DNA of 55,298 bases from Aestuariivita sp. (lineage in GTDB: Bacteria; Pseudomonadota; Alphaproteobacteria; Rhodobacterales; Rhodobacteraceae): assembly GCA_026710045.1 (NCBI GenBank), contig JAPORU010000093.1, positions 1 to 55,298 of the forward strand, in the 5' to 3' direction. Position 1 is the first letter of the stretch. The number at the start of each line of letters is the position of its first letter. A program made the translations under genes and the position numbers. Below, piece by piece: positions 16,870-25,935 of this stretch. Below the pieces are notes generated by a model. It was not told where the DNA came from. It made no database searches and was given only the letters and a program-made list of their open reading frames with translations.

Positions 16870-17583
16870 AAACTTATATACTTTGACTGTGATATCATGG
16901 TCTTTTTCAATTCTGATGAGATGTGACGAAATTCTCTATTGTTGTGCGCGACAAGGATGGGTCTCAGTCTCACAATTGAGCCCTTATAGCGTGTTTCCTC
17001 CGAGAACCGCAACATCACCGGAAAGCGAGGATTCCCGCAGTGTTCAGATGGAGAGATCACGTTAATTGAACGGAATGCATTTCTGGGACTTGCCGTGCAG
17101 CATTATGTCAGCTCCTTGGCTCCATGATACGCTCTCCATTTTGATGACATGTGAGAGTCGGCAATTCGGTCGACATATCTGTGCCGGGTGTTCTTTGCGA
17201 AAGGCGCGTCGGCTTGGATCTTGTTTACGACCATTGGCGCAAAAGTCCGCCTTTCTTCCCAAAGTTCTTCGATTTATCTCCAGGTAATTCAAGAAACATG
17301 ATTCAGCCTTGAAGATATTTTTTTGTAGAATTATATATAGAGGTTAAGATACAAGTATTTTTTACTGAGAATTGGATGCTATGAACACATCTCGAAGCGA
17401 TGTTCATCGGCTGTCAACGAGCACATTGCTCATCTGATATCGAGTTCATCAATAAGGCGGTTGCTGATTTCTTAATGTAGGGTCCGAGTGGCCATGGTGT
17501 CAAGTTCTGAACACTTTGATCATTGTCGATCTATCATGCGAACTCTTTAATTCTCAAATCAAATTCGTAAAGGGGTAAGTATT
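16870..17583. other. Divergent spacer between fnrL and the ABC substrate-binding gene
   Basis: About 710 bases without a convincing gene. Overlapping frames near 17062-17292 exist on both strands; the plus one has a few Cys (CESRQ, CAGCS) but no ribosome site or family match. Two candidate control elements are listed separately or noted here: an imperfect palindrome at 17381-17407, and TTGAT-CATT-GTCGA at 17516-17529, an FNR-like site with one mismatch about 55 bases before the substrate-binding gene. No thiamin or other recognisable riboswitch was seen. Confidence 0.45.
17381..17407 (+). promoter_or_regulatory. Imperfect palindrome upstream of ABC importer
   Basis: ATGAACACATC and GATGTTCAT are inverted arms (9 paired bases, two bulged) around TCGAAGC. 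It lies about 180 bases before the substrate-binding gene. It could be an operator or an RNA stem in a long leader; nothing here decides between them. Confidence 0.3.
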
Positions 17584-18585
17584 ATGTTTCATCGCATCGT
17601 TGCTTCCGTCGCAGCATTTTTTATAGCAGGACTTGCGTTCGCACAGACAGAAGTTCCATTCGCTTTAGACTGGAAATTTGAAGGTCCTTCAGCACCGTAT
17701 TTTGCTGCCATTGACAATGGTCACTTTGCGGATGTTGGGTTGTCTGTCGAGATATCTGCGGGCAAAGGCTCTCTGGATGCTATCCCGAAAGTTGCGACCG
17801 GAGGATTTCCAGTTGGCTTTGCCGATATAAATTCATTAATTAAGTTTCTCGATCAGAATCCAGGTGCGCCAGTGACGGCCGTTATGATGATTTACGATAA
17901 ACCGCCGTTTGCTGTGGTTGGCCGAAAGAGTCTTGGTGTGAGCGGTGTGGATGACTTGGAAGGAAAAGTACTCGGAGCACCCCCTCCCGATGGAGCGTGG
18001 GCTCAATTTCCCGCATTTGCCAGTGCGAATGGCATCGATAGTAGCAAGATAACTGTTGAGAAAGTTGGCTTCCCGACTCGTGAACCCATGCTTGCCGAGG
18101 GAAAGGTTGATGCCATTACCGGGTTTTCGTTTTCATCATTTTTGAATCTCGTTCGATTGGGTGTCCCAGAGAATGACATTTCGGTCATTCTGATGGCGGA
18201 TCATGGCCTTGAGTTGTATGGAAACGCCATTATTGTCAACACAGAATTTGCCGCTGCAAATTCAGCGGTGATTAAATCTTTTCTGGCCGCTGTAGCCCAA
18301 GGCTGGAAAGACGCTATTGCTGATCCAGAGACAGCTATCGCCAGTCTCATTGAACGCAATCCCGCCGCTGATGCTGCTCTTGAGAAACGCCGTCTCCAGC
18401 TGTCCATCGAGGCCAATGTTGCCACCGATTACGTCTTGGCGAACGGCATGGGCCGCATTGACAATGAGAGAATGAATAGGGCTATCAGGCAGTTGGCAGA
18501 AACCTATGAGTTTCAGAATGATGCGAATGCATCACTCTACTTCACAGATAAGTATTTACCGGATGCGGGATTTGCCATCAAGTAG
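17584..18585 (+). CDS. ABC transporter periplasmic substrate-binding protein, NMT1/SsuA/ThiY type
   Basis: 333 residues with a Sec signal peptide (MFHRIVASVAAFFIAGLAFAQ) and a type II binding fold of the NMT1/THI5-like family. Typical features are FALDWKFEGPSAPYFAAIDNGHF near the start, then GKGSLDAIPKVATG and the DDLEGKVLGAPPP hinge region. Relatives bind pyrimidine precursors of thiamin, riboflavin, sulfonates, nitrate or aromatic nitrogen compounds, so the ligand cannot be assigned. It is the first gene of a three-part importer with the ATPase (18756) and permease (19565). The position just beyond the split-oxygenase operon suggests, but does not prove, that it imports that enzyme's substrate. 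Confidence 0.9.
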   Translation: MFHRIVASVAAFFIAGLAFAQTEVPFALDWKFEGPSAPYFAAIDNGHFADVGLSVEISAGKGSLDAIPKVATGGFPVGFADINSLIKFLDQNPGAPVTAVMMIYDKPPFAVVGRKSLGVSGVDDLEGKVLGAPPPDGAWAQFPAFASANGIDSSKITVEKVGFPTREPMLAEGKVDAITGFSFSSFLNLVRLGVPENDISVILMADHGLELYGNAIIVNTEFAAANSAVIKSFLAAVAQGWKDAIADPETAIASLIERNPAADAALEKRRLQLSIEANVATDYVLANGMGRIDNERMNRAIRQLAETYEFQNDANASLYFTDKYLPDAGFAIK

Positions 18586-18755
18586 CGGTGATCTGGTCCG
18601 GTTTTCTCAGGAATGTCGGACCTTGTTCGTCGGCACTCAGCATCAATATGCCATTGATCGCTAAAAGGATTTTGCGTGACGTGTGTGCTGTTTGATGTCG
18701 CGCCGCGGTCGACGTGCATCTGATATCGCTTTTTCCCCTTAGAATTAGATTCAAT

Positions 18756-19565
18756 ATGGAAGATGGCCTTATCGAAATAAAGGGAGTGACTCACTCTTAT
18801 TCCACCCAGAGTGGTCCGCTGCCGGTCCTGAAAGATTTAAATATCTCTGTGCCTGAGGGTGGATTTGTGGCCGTCGTCGGGCCGTCTGGTTGCGGAAAAT
18901 CGACCTTAACCCGTTTGATTGCGGGATTAATGAAGCCAAACGCGGGGGACGTTAAGTTACATGGAGAAGTTGTAACGTCGCCGCGCTCGTCGGTTGGTAT
19001 GGCCTTTCAGAATCCCGTTTTGCTTGAATGGCGATCTATTCTCAGAAATGTTCTGCTGCCTGTGGAAATCGTTCCAACAAAAATGAGCAGATCGCAAGCG
19101 GAAGATCGTGCACGTCGTTTACTGAAGCTTGTCGGTCTGCAGGGTTTTGAAGACAAACGTCCGTCGGAGCTTTCGGGAGGGATGCGTCAACGTGCTTCTT
19201 TATGCCGAGCGTTAATTCATCAACCTGAAGTGCTTATTCTTGATGAACCGTTTGGCGCTCTCGACGCATTTACCCGTGAAGACTTGTGGCAGATTATGCA
19301 TCGTTTGCGGATAGAAGAGCCCTTTACCGGAATACTGATCACGCATGATTTACGCGAATCCATCTTCTTGGCCGATGAAGTCTTTGTAATGTCAGGACGT
19401 CCGGCGCATACGCAATTCCGATTAACAGTACCAAAGACAGATGGTCCGCGTGAGTTGACTCAACTGTATGGTCATGAAGCGGTCGAAATGTTGGCAACAT
19501 TGCGTCATCAAATTGAAATCGCTCAAGGTCGTTTTCCCGGCGAGGACAAGAAGGTCGGCATATAA
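18756..19565 (+). CDS. ABC transporter ATP-binding protein, SsuB/TauB type
   Basis: About 269 residues. Walker A is GPSGCGKST (42-50), the signature is LSGGMRQR, Walker B is VLILDEPFGALD, and the H-loop is ITHDLRES. This arrangement, with TREDLWQIM after Walker B, is typical of the nitrate/sulfonate/pyrimidine importer ATPases. The ATG at 18756 (MEDGLIEIKGV) matches the usual length; an earlier in-frame ATG at 18714 would add 14 unconserved residues. It energises the importer with its substrate-binding and permease partners, and its stop overlaps the permease start (TAATG). Confidence 0.93.
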   Translation: MEDGLIEIKGVTHSYSTQSGPLPVLKDLNISVPEGGFVAVVGPSGCGKSTLTRLIAGLMKPNAGDVKLHGEVVTSPRSSVGMAFQNPVLLEWRSILRNVLLPVEIVPTKMSRSQAEDRARRLLKLVGLQGFEDKRPSELSGGMRQRASLCRALIHQPEVLILDEPFGALDAFTREDLWQIMHRLRIEEPFTGILITHDLRESIFLADEVFVMSGRPAHTQFRLTVPKTDGPRELTQLYGHEAVEMLATLRHQIEIAQGRFPGEDKKVGI

Positions 19566-20323
19566 TGGTTCAAAAGATTATTGTACCGATCGTGGCGGTT
19601 CTTATTTTTTTGGTTTTCTGGGAGTTGCTGGTCTGGATCAATGGATGGCCAAATTACAAAATGGCGTCTCCAAGCGATTTATGGCCTGCGTTTTGGAAGT
19701 TCAGGGAACTCTTTTTTGTCATGGGATGGGACACATTATGGAGAACCGTTGTTGGCCTTATGTTGGCTGTGGTTGTCGGCGTCGCTTTCGGGATGATCAT
19801 GGGTTTCTCGCGTATTATGCGAGACGCGCTTTATCCGCTCCTAGTTGGCTTTAATGCGATTCCAAAAGCGACAGTCGTCCCAATTGTTGCCTTGATGTTC
19901 GTTGGTGCTCATGACTTTAATACGATCTTGATCGCCTTTATGATATCTTTTTTTCCAATTGCTGTATCGGTCTCGATTGGACTCTCAACGCTTGAGCCGG
20001 AGTATCGTGATATCCTGCGCTCGCTTGGTGCATCTCGAATGACAATTTTCTGGAAAATTGCTTTGCCCAAGACATTACCAGAGTTCTTTGGCGCCCTTAA
20101 GGTTGCGGTCACACTTGCCTTTATCGGGACAAATCTCATGGAGATTGTCTCACCACACGGGAAGGGTTTAGGGGCTTTGTTTGATAGCGGAAAAACCAGT
20201 TCCGACTATCCCCTGATGTTTGCGGTTTTGATTGCACTTGGCTTTCTGGGAATATTTCTTTATTATATCGTTGTGGCCTTGGAAAAAACATTCGCAAGTT
20301 GGGCAGAACGAGAATCGCAATAG
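19565..20323 (+). CDS. ABC transporter permease, SsuC/TauC type
   Basis: 252 residues with about six membrane helices and the coupling-helix motif EYRDILRSLGASRMTIFWKIALPKTLPEF, the EAA loop of binding-protein-dependent importers. TVVGLMLAVVVGVAFGMIMGFSR is the family's conserved second helix region. It overlaps the ATPase gene by one base, so the two are translationally coupled. With its partners it forms a complete importer; the substrate is unknown. No terminator was recognised after the stop. Confidence 0.93.
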   Translation: MVQKIIVPIVAVLIFLVFWELLVWINGWPNYKMASPSDLWPAFWKFRELFFVMGWDTLWRTVVGLMLAVVVGVAFGMIMGFSRIMRDALYPLLVGFNAIPKATVVPIVALMFVGAHDFNTILIAFMISFFPIAVSVSIGLSTLEPEYRDILRSLGASRMTIFWKIALPKTLPEFFGALKVAVTLAFIGTNLMEIVSPHGKGLGALFDSGKTSSDYPLMFAVLIALGFLGIFLYYIVVALEKTFASWAERESQ

Positions 20324-20749
20324 TCTGTGGAATTGCCGATAGAGCTGATTTACGAACATTCATTGACTGAAAGCACAAAAATGGTCCGTCAAGGTGATAC
20401 CCTCATCGTTAACGGAAATATATTCTGCTGAATAAAACTGTTTGCGAGTAGAATTTTGTAGGATGCTTTGATGAATAGCATCGCGGAGGTTTTGCGGCCA
20501 CCACGGTAAATTCGATAGTTCTGCATCCACACATAGACGGGGCGGCGTGGCCAAAACCTATTGGCTGGGTCTCCAGATCATAACATCTTACGCCTTCGTC
20601 GATGCTCGGCCAGCAACTCAATGTTCGGTCTGAAGGAAGACTTGACACTATTTTCTTATACGTTCAGCCGGGTATGACTGAAATAGTAAGCAGTCCACAT
20701 GAGTGAATCGAGGATTGATAAAGGGAACAATAACCGATGGAGAGTCGTC
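20324..20749. other. Spacer before the antitoxin islet
   Basis: 426 bases with no supported gene. A minus-strand frame (20360-20554) would need a TTG start, and a second (20409-20648) overlaps it; neither shows a family motif. The base composition changes from A+T-rich to G+C-rich close to the antitoxin start, consistent with an insertion boundary near 20740. Confidence 0.4.
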
Positions 20750-21100
20750 ATGCCCATCACGCGCTTCGCCGACAGTGGACACTTTGAACCCCGTACGATT
20801 GCCGCGCTCCTGCGCACGTCCACCGCGGAGATTGCGATGACTGTGGGCCTTGGCAAGGACGCTGTGCAGCGACGCACCCGGATCCACTCGCACAAGACAC
20901 AGCGCCGCCTCCGGGAACTTGTCGACGTGCTTAACAAGGTCGAGCCGCGCTTTGGCTCGGAGCTCATGGCCTATGCCTGGTACCGGTCCGAACCCCTGCC
21001 CGGATTTGACGGTCGGACCGCGATGCAGCTTGTGCAGGACGGCAAGGCCCCGCAGGTCCATGCGTACATCGATGCCGTGGATGCGGGCGTCTTTGCCTGA
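20750..21100 (+). CDS. ParS/MbcA/Xre-type antitoxin with C-terminal toxin-binding domain (DUF2384)
   Basis: 116 residues. An N-terminal helix-turn-helix-like part (TSTAEIAMTVGLGKDAVQRRTRIHSHKTQRRL is its span) is followed by the DUF2384 toxin-binding segment: VEPRFGSELMAYAWYRSEPLPGF, then TAMQLVQDGKAPQVHAYIDAV. Such proteins neutralise RES-domain toxins that degrade NAD+ and also repress their own operon. The start at 20750 has GGAG about 8 bases upstream. The stop overlaps a new ATG (TGATG), exactly where a RES toxin gene usually starts, but no toxin follows; only a short frame runs into the convergent flavoenzyme gene. The gene is markedly richer in G+C than its neighbours. I read it as an orphan antitoxin, acquired and then truncated on its toxin side. 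Confidence 0.82.
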   Translation: MPITRFADSGHFEPRTIAALLRTSTAEIAMTVGLGKDAVQRRTRIHSHKTQRRLRELVDVLNKVEPRFGSELMAYAWYRSEPLPGFDGRTAMQLVQDGKAPQVHAYIDAVDAGVFA

Positions 21101-21150
21101 TGGTGCTGAACGACGGGCGTTATACAGGATCACGGGTAAGTATTCCTGGG

Positions 21151-22353
21151 TCAGATAATCGTTTTTTCCAGAAAGGGTTCATTACGAACAATACGTTCAT
21201 AACCGATCTCACGAAGATCAAGGGTACAATAACGACCGTAGATGATCCACTCCGATATACCGCGTCCTATGGCTGGGGACTGCTGCAAACCATGTCCTGA
21301 AAAACCATTAGCAAAAATAAAATTTTTGAGCTTGTTATGTGGTCCTACGATAACGTTGTGATCTAATGTATTGAAAGCGTAATGCCCGGCCCAAAAATTG
21401 ACAAGCTTGAGCGTTTCAAAGGCTTTGGATCTGCTCGCGAGATCCATCCAGATTTGATCAAATTCTTCATACCTTGGTTGAAAGTCGTCATAGTTGACCT
21501 TTGGATCCTCCAGTGGAACGGTGCCTGCCATAAAAAACTTGCCGTCGGGTCGGCAAAAGGTTCCGGACGTGTCAATCATGAGTGGCAGACGGCCGTTATT
21601 GATCTTGGCCGAGCCTTCAGGTGATTGATCACAGTCGAAGACGAACAATGTACGTTTACGCGGCTCCACCGGAAGAGTTAACCCCGCCATGGACGCTGTT
21701 TGCGACGCTCGAGGGCCGGAGGCATTGACCACGGTACCGCATCCTATGCTTTGCCCGCTTTTTAGCATGACATCGGTAATTCGATTGTCTGTCCGAACAA
21801 AATTTACAACCTCATCAATTTTATAATCTGCACCTTGTGCGCGCGCTTTCTTTCGGAATCCGTTCATTAAACATGTATTGGAAAACCATCCTTCATCGGA
21901 CAAACCATAACTTGCTAATTTGAGATCCTCTATTCGTAGATGTGGAAATGCTTCTTGAACCTGATCCGGAGACCACAGCACCACCTCAACGCCGAGGGAT
22001 TTCTGTACCTGATGATTTTCATATAAAATTCTTGTTTGTTCATCGGAGGAAGCAAGAAAAAGATACCCCGCTTCGTGAAAGTTGAGATCAGGTTTTTCGC
22101 CATCTACCTCCATTCTTTCTGAAAATTCACGAATAAATTGTGTGCCGAACTGACTGATTTGAACGTTAATTGGATTTGAGAATTGGTTACGGATGGATGA
22201 GGAACTCAATGATGTTGAGGCTTGCGCAAATGTTGGATCCCGCTCGACAATCAGAACAGAGCCGTCAAAATCCTGGTTAGCGGTTAGAAAATAAGCTACC
22301 GCGGATCCGATGGCCGCGCCACCTACTATGACCACGTCGTAGCATTTGTTCAT
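21151..22353 (-). CDS. FAD-dependent oxidoreductase, DAO/sarcosine oxidase-like family
   Basis: 400 residues. The N-terminal dinucleotide motif is VVIVGGAAIGSAVAYFL, followed by the acidic IVERDP. SLSSSSIRNQFS is the usual conserved segment after the first fold. The C-terminal GFSGHGLQQSPAIGRGISEWI is the FAD-closing motif of the sarcosine oxidase/FOXRED1-like group. Members oxidise N-methyl or amino groups of small amines and amino acids, giving H2O2 or passing electrons on. Substrate unknown. The start overlaps the stop of the upstream dehydrogenase gene (ATGA), so the two are a transcription unit. With hyuAB upstream on the same strand, degradation of a cyclic ureide or N-methyl amino acid is a reasonable guess. 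Confidence 0.9.
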   Translation of the reverse strand: MNKCYDVVIVGGAAIGSAVAYFLTANQDFDGSVLIVERDPTFAQASTSLSSSSIRNQFSNPINVQISQFGTQFIREFSERMEVDGEKPDLNFHEAGYLFLASSDEQTRILYENHQVQKSLGVEVVLWSPDQVQEAFPHLRIEDLKLASYGLSDEGWFSNTCLMNGFRKKARAQGADYKIDEVVNFVRTDNRITDVMLKSGQSIGCGTVVNASGPRASQTASMAGLTLPVEPRKRTLFVFDCDQSPEGSAKINNGRLPLMIDTSGTFCRPDGKFFMAGTVPLEDPKVNYDDFQPRYEEFDQIWMDLASRSKAFETLKLVNFWAGHYAFNTLDHNVIVGPHNKLKNFIFANGFSGHGLQQSPAIGRGISEWIIYGRYCTLDLREIGYERIVRNEPFLEKTII

Positions 22354-23165
22354 TCTGATTCCTTATCATCGGGATGGTCCAGTTCGCAAAACCAGCCTCC
22401 GAGGTACTTCACGGAAGACCGGTTGGGATCTGGTATTTCTGTAGAAGCTTCGATTTCCGCTTTCCATGGTTCGGAACAATCTTGTGGAAGATATCCAAGA
22501 TGGTTCGCACCGGAGTTGTCCACAACCTTCACGGTATTGTTGGAGAGTCCAAAGGTCACTGTATGGCTAATCCGAGGAGCGGTCAGTGCGGCAGTGGTCA
22601 GGCGAACGCAATCATTAAAAGACAGATAAGACCATAGCATACGACGATCGGCCGGTTTGGGAAAGGATGAAAAGATACGCAGACAAGCGGATTCAATCCC
22701 AAATTTGTCCCAGTACAGACGTGAGAGACTTTCGACAAAATTTTTTGAAACGCCGTAAAGGCTGTCTGGACGCACTGGGGCCTCGACGCTGATATGATCT
22801 TCCAGTTTGTAGTAACCAATTGCGTGCACGGAGGAGGCGTAGATGACCCGTCTTGCCCCATGTTTCCGTGCGCCTTCATAGATGTGATAGGAACCGCGAA
22901 TATTGCTGTTCAGAATAGTTTGCCATGAGCATTCGAGCGCGGCACCGCCGAAGTGGACAATCGCGTCACAAGCTTCTGTTGCCGCAATTGTCGCCTTCAT
23001 GTCCGATAAATCAAACACAACCTGTTCCTCGTGTTCCGCAAGATCGGAAAACGGAGTGCGTCCAGCTAAACGGATGGTGTTTGCGAGAGGAGCCAATCCC
23101 TTTCGCAGCTCACTTCCCAGCCGTCCGGCTGCCCCAGTGATTAATATTCGTTCGTACAAAGCCAT
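22350..23165 (-). CDS. NAD(P)-dependent epimerase/dehydratase-family protein, uronate dehydrogenase-like
   Basis: 271 residues, a short-chain Rossmann protein. ITGAAGRLGSELRKGLAP is the nucleotide-binding loop, FDLSD the base-binding strand, and IVHFGGAA the next conserved strand. YASSVHAIGYY carries the catalytic Ser, and SLYGVSK the Tyr-x-x-x-Lys pair. The order and wording (GIVHLGG/SSxHxIGYY/RPDxLYGVSK) closely follow uronate dehydrogenase, which oxidises glucuronate or galacturonate to the lactone. Substrate specificity cannot be asserted from motifs alone. It is the first gene of a two-gene unit with the flavoenzyme; a perfect inverted repeat lies about 105 bases upstream. Confidence 0.88.
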   Translation of the reverse strand: MALYERILITGAAGRLGSELRKGLAPLANTIRLAGRTPFSDLAEHEEQVVFDLSDMKATIAATEACDAIVHFGGAALECSWQTILNSNIRGSYHIYEGARKHGARRVIYASSVHAIGYYKLEDHISVEAPVRPDSLYGVSKNFVESLSRLYWDKFGIESACLRIFSSFPKPADRRMLWSYLSFNDCVRLTTAALTAPRISHTVTFGLSNNTVKVVDNSGANHLGYLPQDCSEPWKAEIEASTEIPDPNRSSVKYLGGWFCELDHPDDKESE

Positions 23166-24102
23166 GTTGATTCCTCATGTTTGGCGCGTAATTGAGTCGC
23201 GAATGCGAGAAATTGTATCTTTCAGAAGCACATCCGCTGTGGCGGTCTATAGGCGACACATTGGTGACAATCTGGAGACTTCTCCAGATACAGCTGCAAT
23301 GTGTGTATCCTTCGGCAGGAAATATGTTATCTGTGAGTCCGTCTCCAATACGGTGTCATCAAGTGCGACTTTATCTTATGATATCCGAGCAATTGACAAA
23401 TGCATAAAAGGCCCTCTGCGGAGCGTCAAGCATCAGTCCATTGATGACATTTATTCTGTTAACCTAAGACCAAAGACGGTTTCGACGACGTTCAAACGCC
23501 TCACGAAATCGTGCTACAGTGTCCTGCGGGTTGTTTAGGCAGCAAGCGTCGCCACTTGAGCCATTGAGTTATACGCTGGTTGTGAATGGGCATGGTTGTC
23601 ATTCCTCGTATTAGCTCAGCCGGTCTTGCCTATATCCGATATGTATCCAGATAATGGGACAGGTTTTGCTGATATCGTTTGAAATTACGTGCATTCTCGC
23701 ACATCAGGACATTCGACAGGATGAAAACGTGTATCCCAAATTACAGGTTTGTGAATTGCGTCGGATAAGTCCCAGAGATTTGGATGTTTTGACCGTATAT
23801 TTCGAACTGCTTGTCATTTTTTGAATCCGGTGTGCCGGATGGGTTGTTCAGTGCATTTCGAAGTAATCACGCCGATTTCGGTATGATCGTAGCCGTGAGG
23901 GAATCCGGTGCCAGTTTGAAGTTGTGTTTGTACTGATACTCAACCAAGGCCGGCGTGCTGCCGAGCATTGGAGTTAGTGCCGAGTACGAGACAAAATAAA
24001 ATTCTGCGTGTATTACGCCATCCTTGTTTCCAGTGTAGCCATCAACGGATTGAAGACACGCTTCGCTCTGTTGGAGGCAATCATTTCATTCAAAGGCGAA
24101 CT
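23166..24102. other. 937-base gap, probably decayed
   Basis: No intact gene on either strand. A plus-strand frame (22903-23538) mostly runs antisense to the dehydrogenase. The neighbouring aminotransferase fragment at 24103-24300 suggests that this gap was once coding and has been deleted or scrambled. The promoter of the minus-strand dehydrogenase unit should lie in 23166-23300, where the inverted repeat at 23271-23288 is found. Confidence 0.45.
23271..23288 (-). promoter_or_regulatory. Perfect inverted repeat, candidate operator for the dehydrogenase-flavoenzyme unit
   Basis: TCTGGAGA and TCTCCAGA are exact 8-base inverted arms separated by two bases, giving an 18-base operator-like site about 105 bases upstream of the dehydrogenase start. 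The geometry suits a dimeric repressor of the GntR or LacI kind, but no such regulator gene is in the window. A small RNA hairpin is the alternative, though a two-base loop is too tight for that. Confidence 0.4.
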
Positions 24103-24300
24103 TTAGACTGGCTTGTGTGAGGATCTATTGCTAACTGCATAGTGTGTCTCGCCAGCCTTGGCGGCTCCGACAATATGAAGAGGTGTATCAAAATCTGGTT
24201 TATCCGAACTGAAATTGATAACATCTATTGCTTGCATAGTAAATGCTTGAGCGGCAAGGTTGATTTCTATGGAACAAGGAGAGGGTGTCAGGATAGACAT
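24103..24300 (-). pseudogene. N-terminal fragment of a class I/II (AspC-like) aminotransferase
   Basis: 65 residues that match only the first part of an aspartate aminotransferase-like enzyme: LTPSPCSIEINLAAQA, then the family's DVIxxxxGEPDFDTPxHI block as DVINFSSDKPDFDTPLHI, then AAKAGETHYAV. The frame ends there; the cofactor-binding Lys and the remaining 300 or so residues are missing, and no continuation was recognised downstream in 23166-24102. The GE just before PDF is changed to DK. It is best read as a broken remnant, 18 bases beyond the stop of hyuB and on the same strand. Confidence 0.65.
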
Positions 24301-24318
24301 ATGTTTTTGCGAGCAGGG

Positions 24319-25935
24319 TCATTCTTTGGTTACATAACCGGCAACCTGATCCGCTGTTCGCGCATCTGGGCTGCGTTCGTTCGGAGGGCCAAATCCTCCA
24401 CCACCCGGAGCTTTAAGAATCAGGCGTTTTCCGGCTGGAACATGTTGCCAGCCTTTCGGATGAAATGGAGTTCCATCGTTTAACTGAACAATGCCGGGCG
24501 CTCCATTTTCTCCGCCATCACGTCCACGTGCCGGGTGATGAACCCGATCAAACATTGCGGAAAAGTCAAATTCATGGTCTTGCGCGGGAGCGATTTCGAT
24601 AACTTGACCCAAGCCGCCGCGCCACGTTCCCGCACCGCCGCTGTTCGGACGTAGTTCTTTACGCCAAATTACAATTGCTCCTGTGTGTTCGGTTGCCTCA
24701 ATGGGCATGGTATGAACCCCGGAAGGAAACGCGGTTGCGTTTAACCCATCTAGACTTGGACGTGCGCCCGTACCACCTGAATTGAACATGAGCACTTCGG
24801 AGTGCTGTCCGTCTTTCCCTTCTATGGGACGCACTGAGATATGAATGTTCCACAAGGCTGCCGCCCCTTCGGCCATGATCTGACCGGGCAAGGCTTTCGC
24901 TAAAGCCCCAAAGACCAGATCCGGTACCATGTGTCCCATGACATGGCGAAGTGAGACTGGAGCTGGCTTTTTGGCATTTAGGATGTTTGGGGGAGACGAT
25001 ACCGTAAATGGCTCTAAAGACGCTGCGTTATTTGGAATATCTGGTGCCACAACGCACTTCAATGCATAACATGCGTAGGCTTTGGAATAGATTAAGGGGC
25101 AATTAATTCCCCAATTGCTGATTCCATCACAGTGCGAAAAATCAACATTAATTTCGTCTGTCCGAATGGATAAGGTAACCGCCAACTTAATGGGTACGTC
25201 GTAGCCGTCCACGGTCATTGTGTTGGACCATTGCCCTTTGGGTAAGGTTTTGATTCGCGTGAGAGTTGCCGAACGGGATCGGGAGAAGATAAACGTGCTC
25301 ACATGATCAAGAGTATCCAGACATGTATCGCCCATCAAGTCGATCAGACGACGATGACCAATCTCATTGCAGGAGGCGAGCGAGTAAAAGTCACCAATCA
25401 CTTGATCGGGATCACGTACGTTGTTGTGAACGATGTTTAATAAATCTCGATTCACCGTGCCTGCATTGATAAATTTCATGATGGGAATGAGAAGACCTTC
25501 CTCATAAATGGATTTGCCATCCGAACTAAAGCCACGCCCGCCAATATCGACTACATGTGCCGTACAGGCAAAAAAGGCCACCAACCTGTTGTTTTTGAAG
25601 GATGGTGCGACCATTGTGATGTCGTGAAGGTGGCCCGTGCCTTTCCAAGGGTCATTTGTAACATAGCAGTCACCCGCGAACATTTTCTCAGCAGGAACCT
25701 CGGCCAAAAAATGAGGAACCGCCTCGGCCATGGTATTGACATGGCCTGGCGTCCCGGTCACGGCTTGTGCGATCATCAATCCATCGGGAGTAAACACACC
25801 AGCAGAAAGATCGCCGGCTTCTCTTACCGACGTTGAAAAAGCCGTACGTAGGAGGGTCATGGCCTGTTCCTCGACCACCGAGATCAGCCGGTTCCAAATC
25901 ACTTGATTTTGGATGTCAGACAATTTGGTCATCAT
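24319..25935 (-). CDS. hyuB: Hydantoinase/oxoprolinase family protein, subunit B
   Basis: 538 residues, normal for HyuB. The opening DIQNQVIWNRLISVVEEQAMTLLRTAFS and REAGDLSAGVFTPDG are diagnostic, followed by GHVNTM, NDPWKGTGHLHDITMV and, near the C-terminus, LRPNSGGAGTWRGGLGQ and LILKAPGGGGFGPP. It pairs with HyuA, which starts immediately upstream, to hydrolyse a cyclic amide such as a hydantoin, N-methylhydantoin or 5-oxoproline with ATP. Relatives also include acetone and acetophenone carboxylase subunits, so carboxylation is an alternative. The exact substrate cannot be set. Confidence 0.92.
   Translation of the reverse strand: MMTKLSDIQNQVIWNRLISVVEEQAMTLLRTAFSTSVREAGDLSAGVFTPDGLMIAQAVTGTPGHVNTMAEAVPHFLAEVPAEKMFAGDCYVTNDPWKGTGHLHDITMVAPSFKNNRLVAFFACTAHVVDIGGRGFSSDGKSIYEEGLLIPIMKFINAGTVNRDLLNIVHNNVRDPDQVIGDFYSLASCNEIGHRRLIDLMGDTCLDTLDHVSTFIFSRSRSATLTRIKTLPKGQWSNTMTVDGYDVPIKLAVTLSIRTDEINVDFSHCDGISNWGINCPLIYSKAYACYALKCVVAPDIPNNAASLEPFTVSSPPNILNAKKPAPVSLRHVMGHMVPDLVFGALAKALPGQIMAEGAAALWNIHISVRPIEGKDGQHSEVLMFNSGGTGARPSLDGLNATAFPSGVHTMPIEATEHTGAIVIWRKELRPNSGGAGTWRGGLGQVIEIAPAQDHEFDFSAMFDRVHHPARGRDGGENGAPGIVQLNDGTPFHPKGWQHVPAGKRLILKAPGGGGFGPPNERSPDARTADQVAGYVTKE

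Noticed and set aside
16883..16896. FNR box for autoregulation of fnrL (TTGAC-TGTG-ATATC)
   Set aside because: Only one half-site matches the consensus.
17062..17292. Overlapping plus and minus frames with a few Cys residues
   Set aside because: Mutually exclusive frames of chance length, no start signals and no motif matching a family.
17293..17583. Thiamin-pyrophosphate riboswitch before the NMT1/ThiY-like importer
   Set aside because: The conserved CTGAGA...ACCTGA core with correct spacing is not present.
20648..21133. 161-residue minus-strand frame over the antitoxin
   Set aside because: Shadow of the G+C-rich antitoxin gene, which has recognisable domain features on the plus strand.
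22903..23538. 211-residue plus-strand frame opposite the dehydrogenase start
   Set aside because: Mostly antisense to a gene with full short-chain dehydrogenase motifs; no family features of its own.
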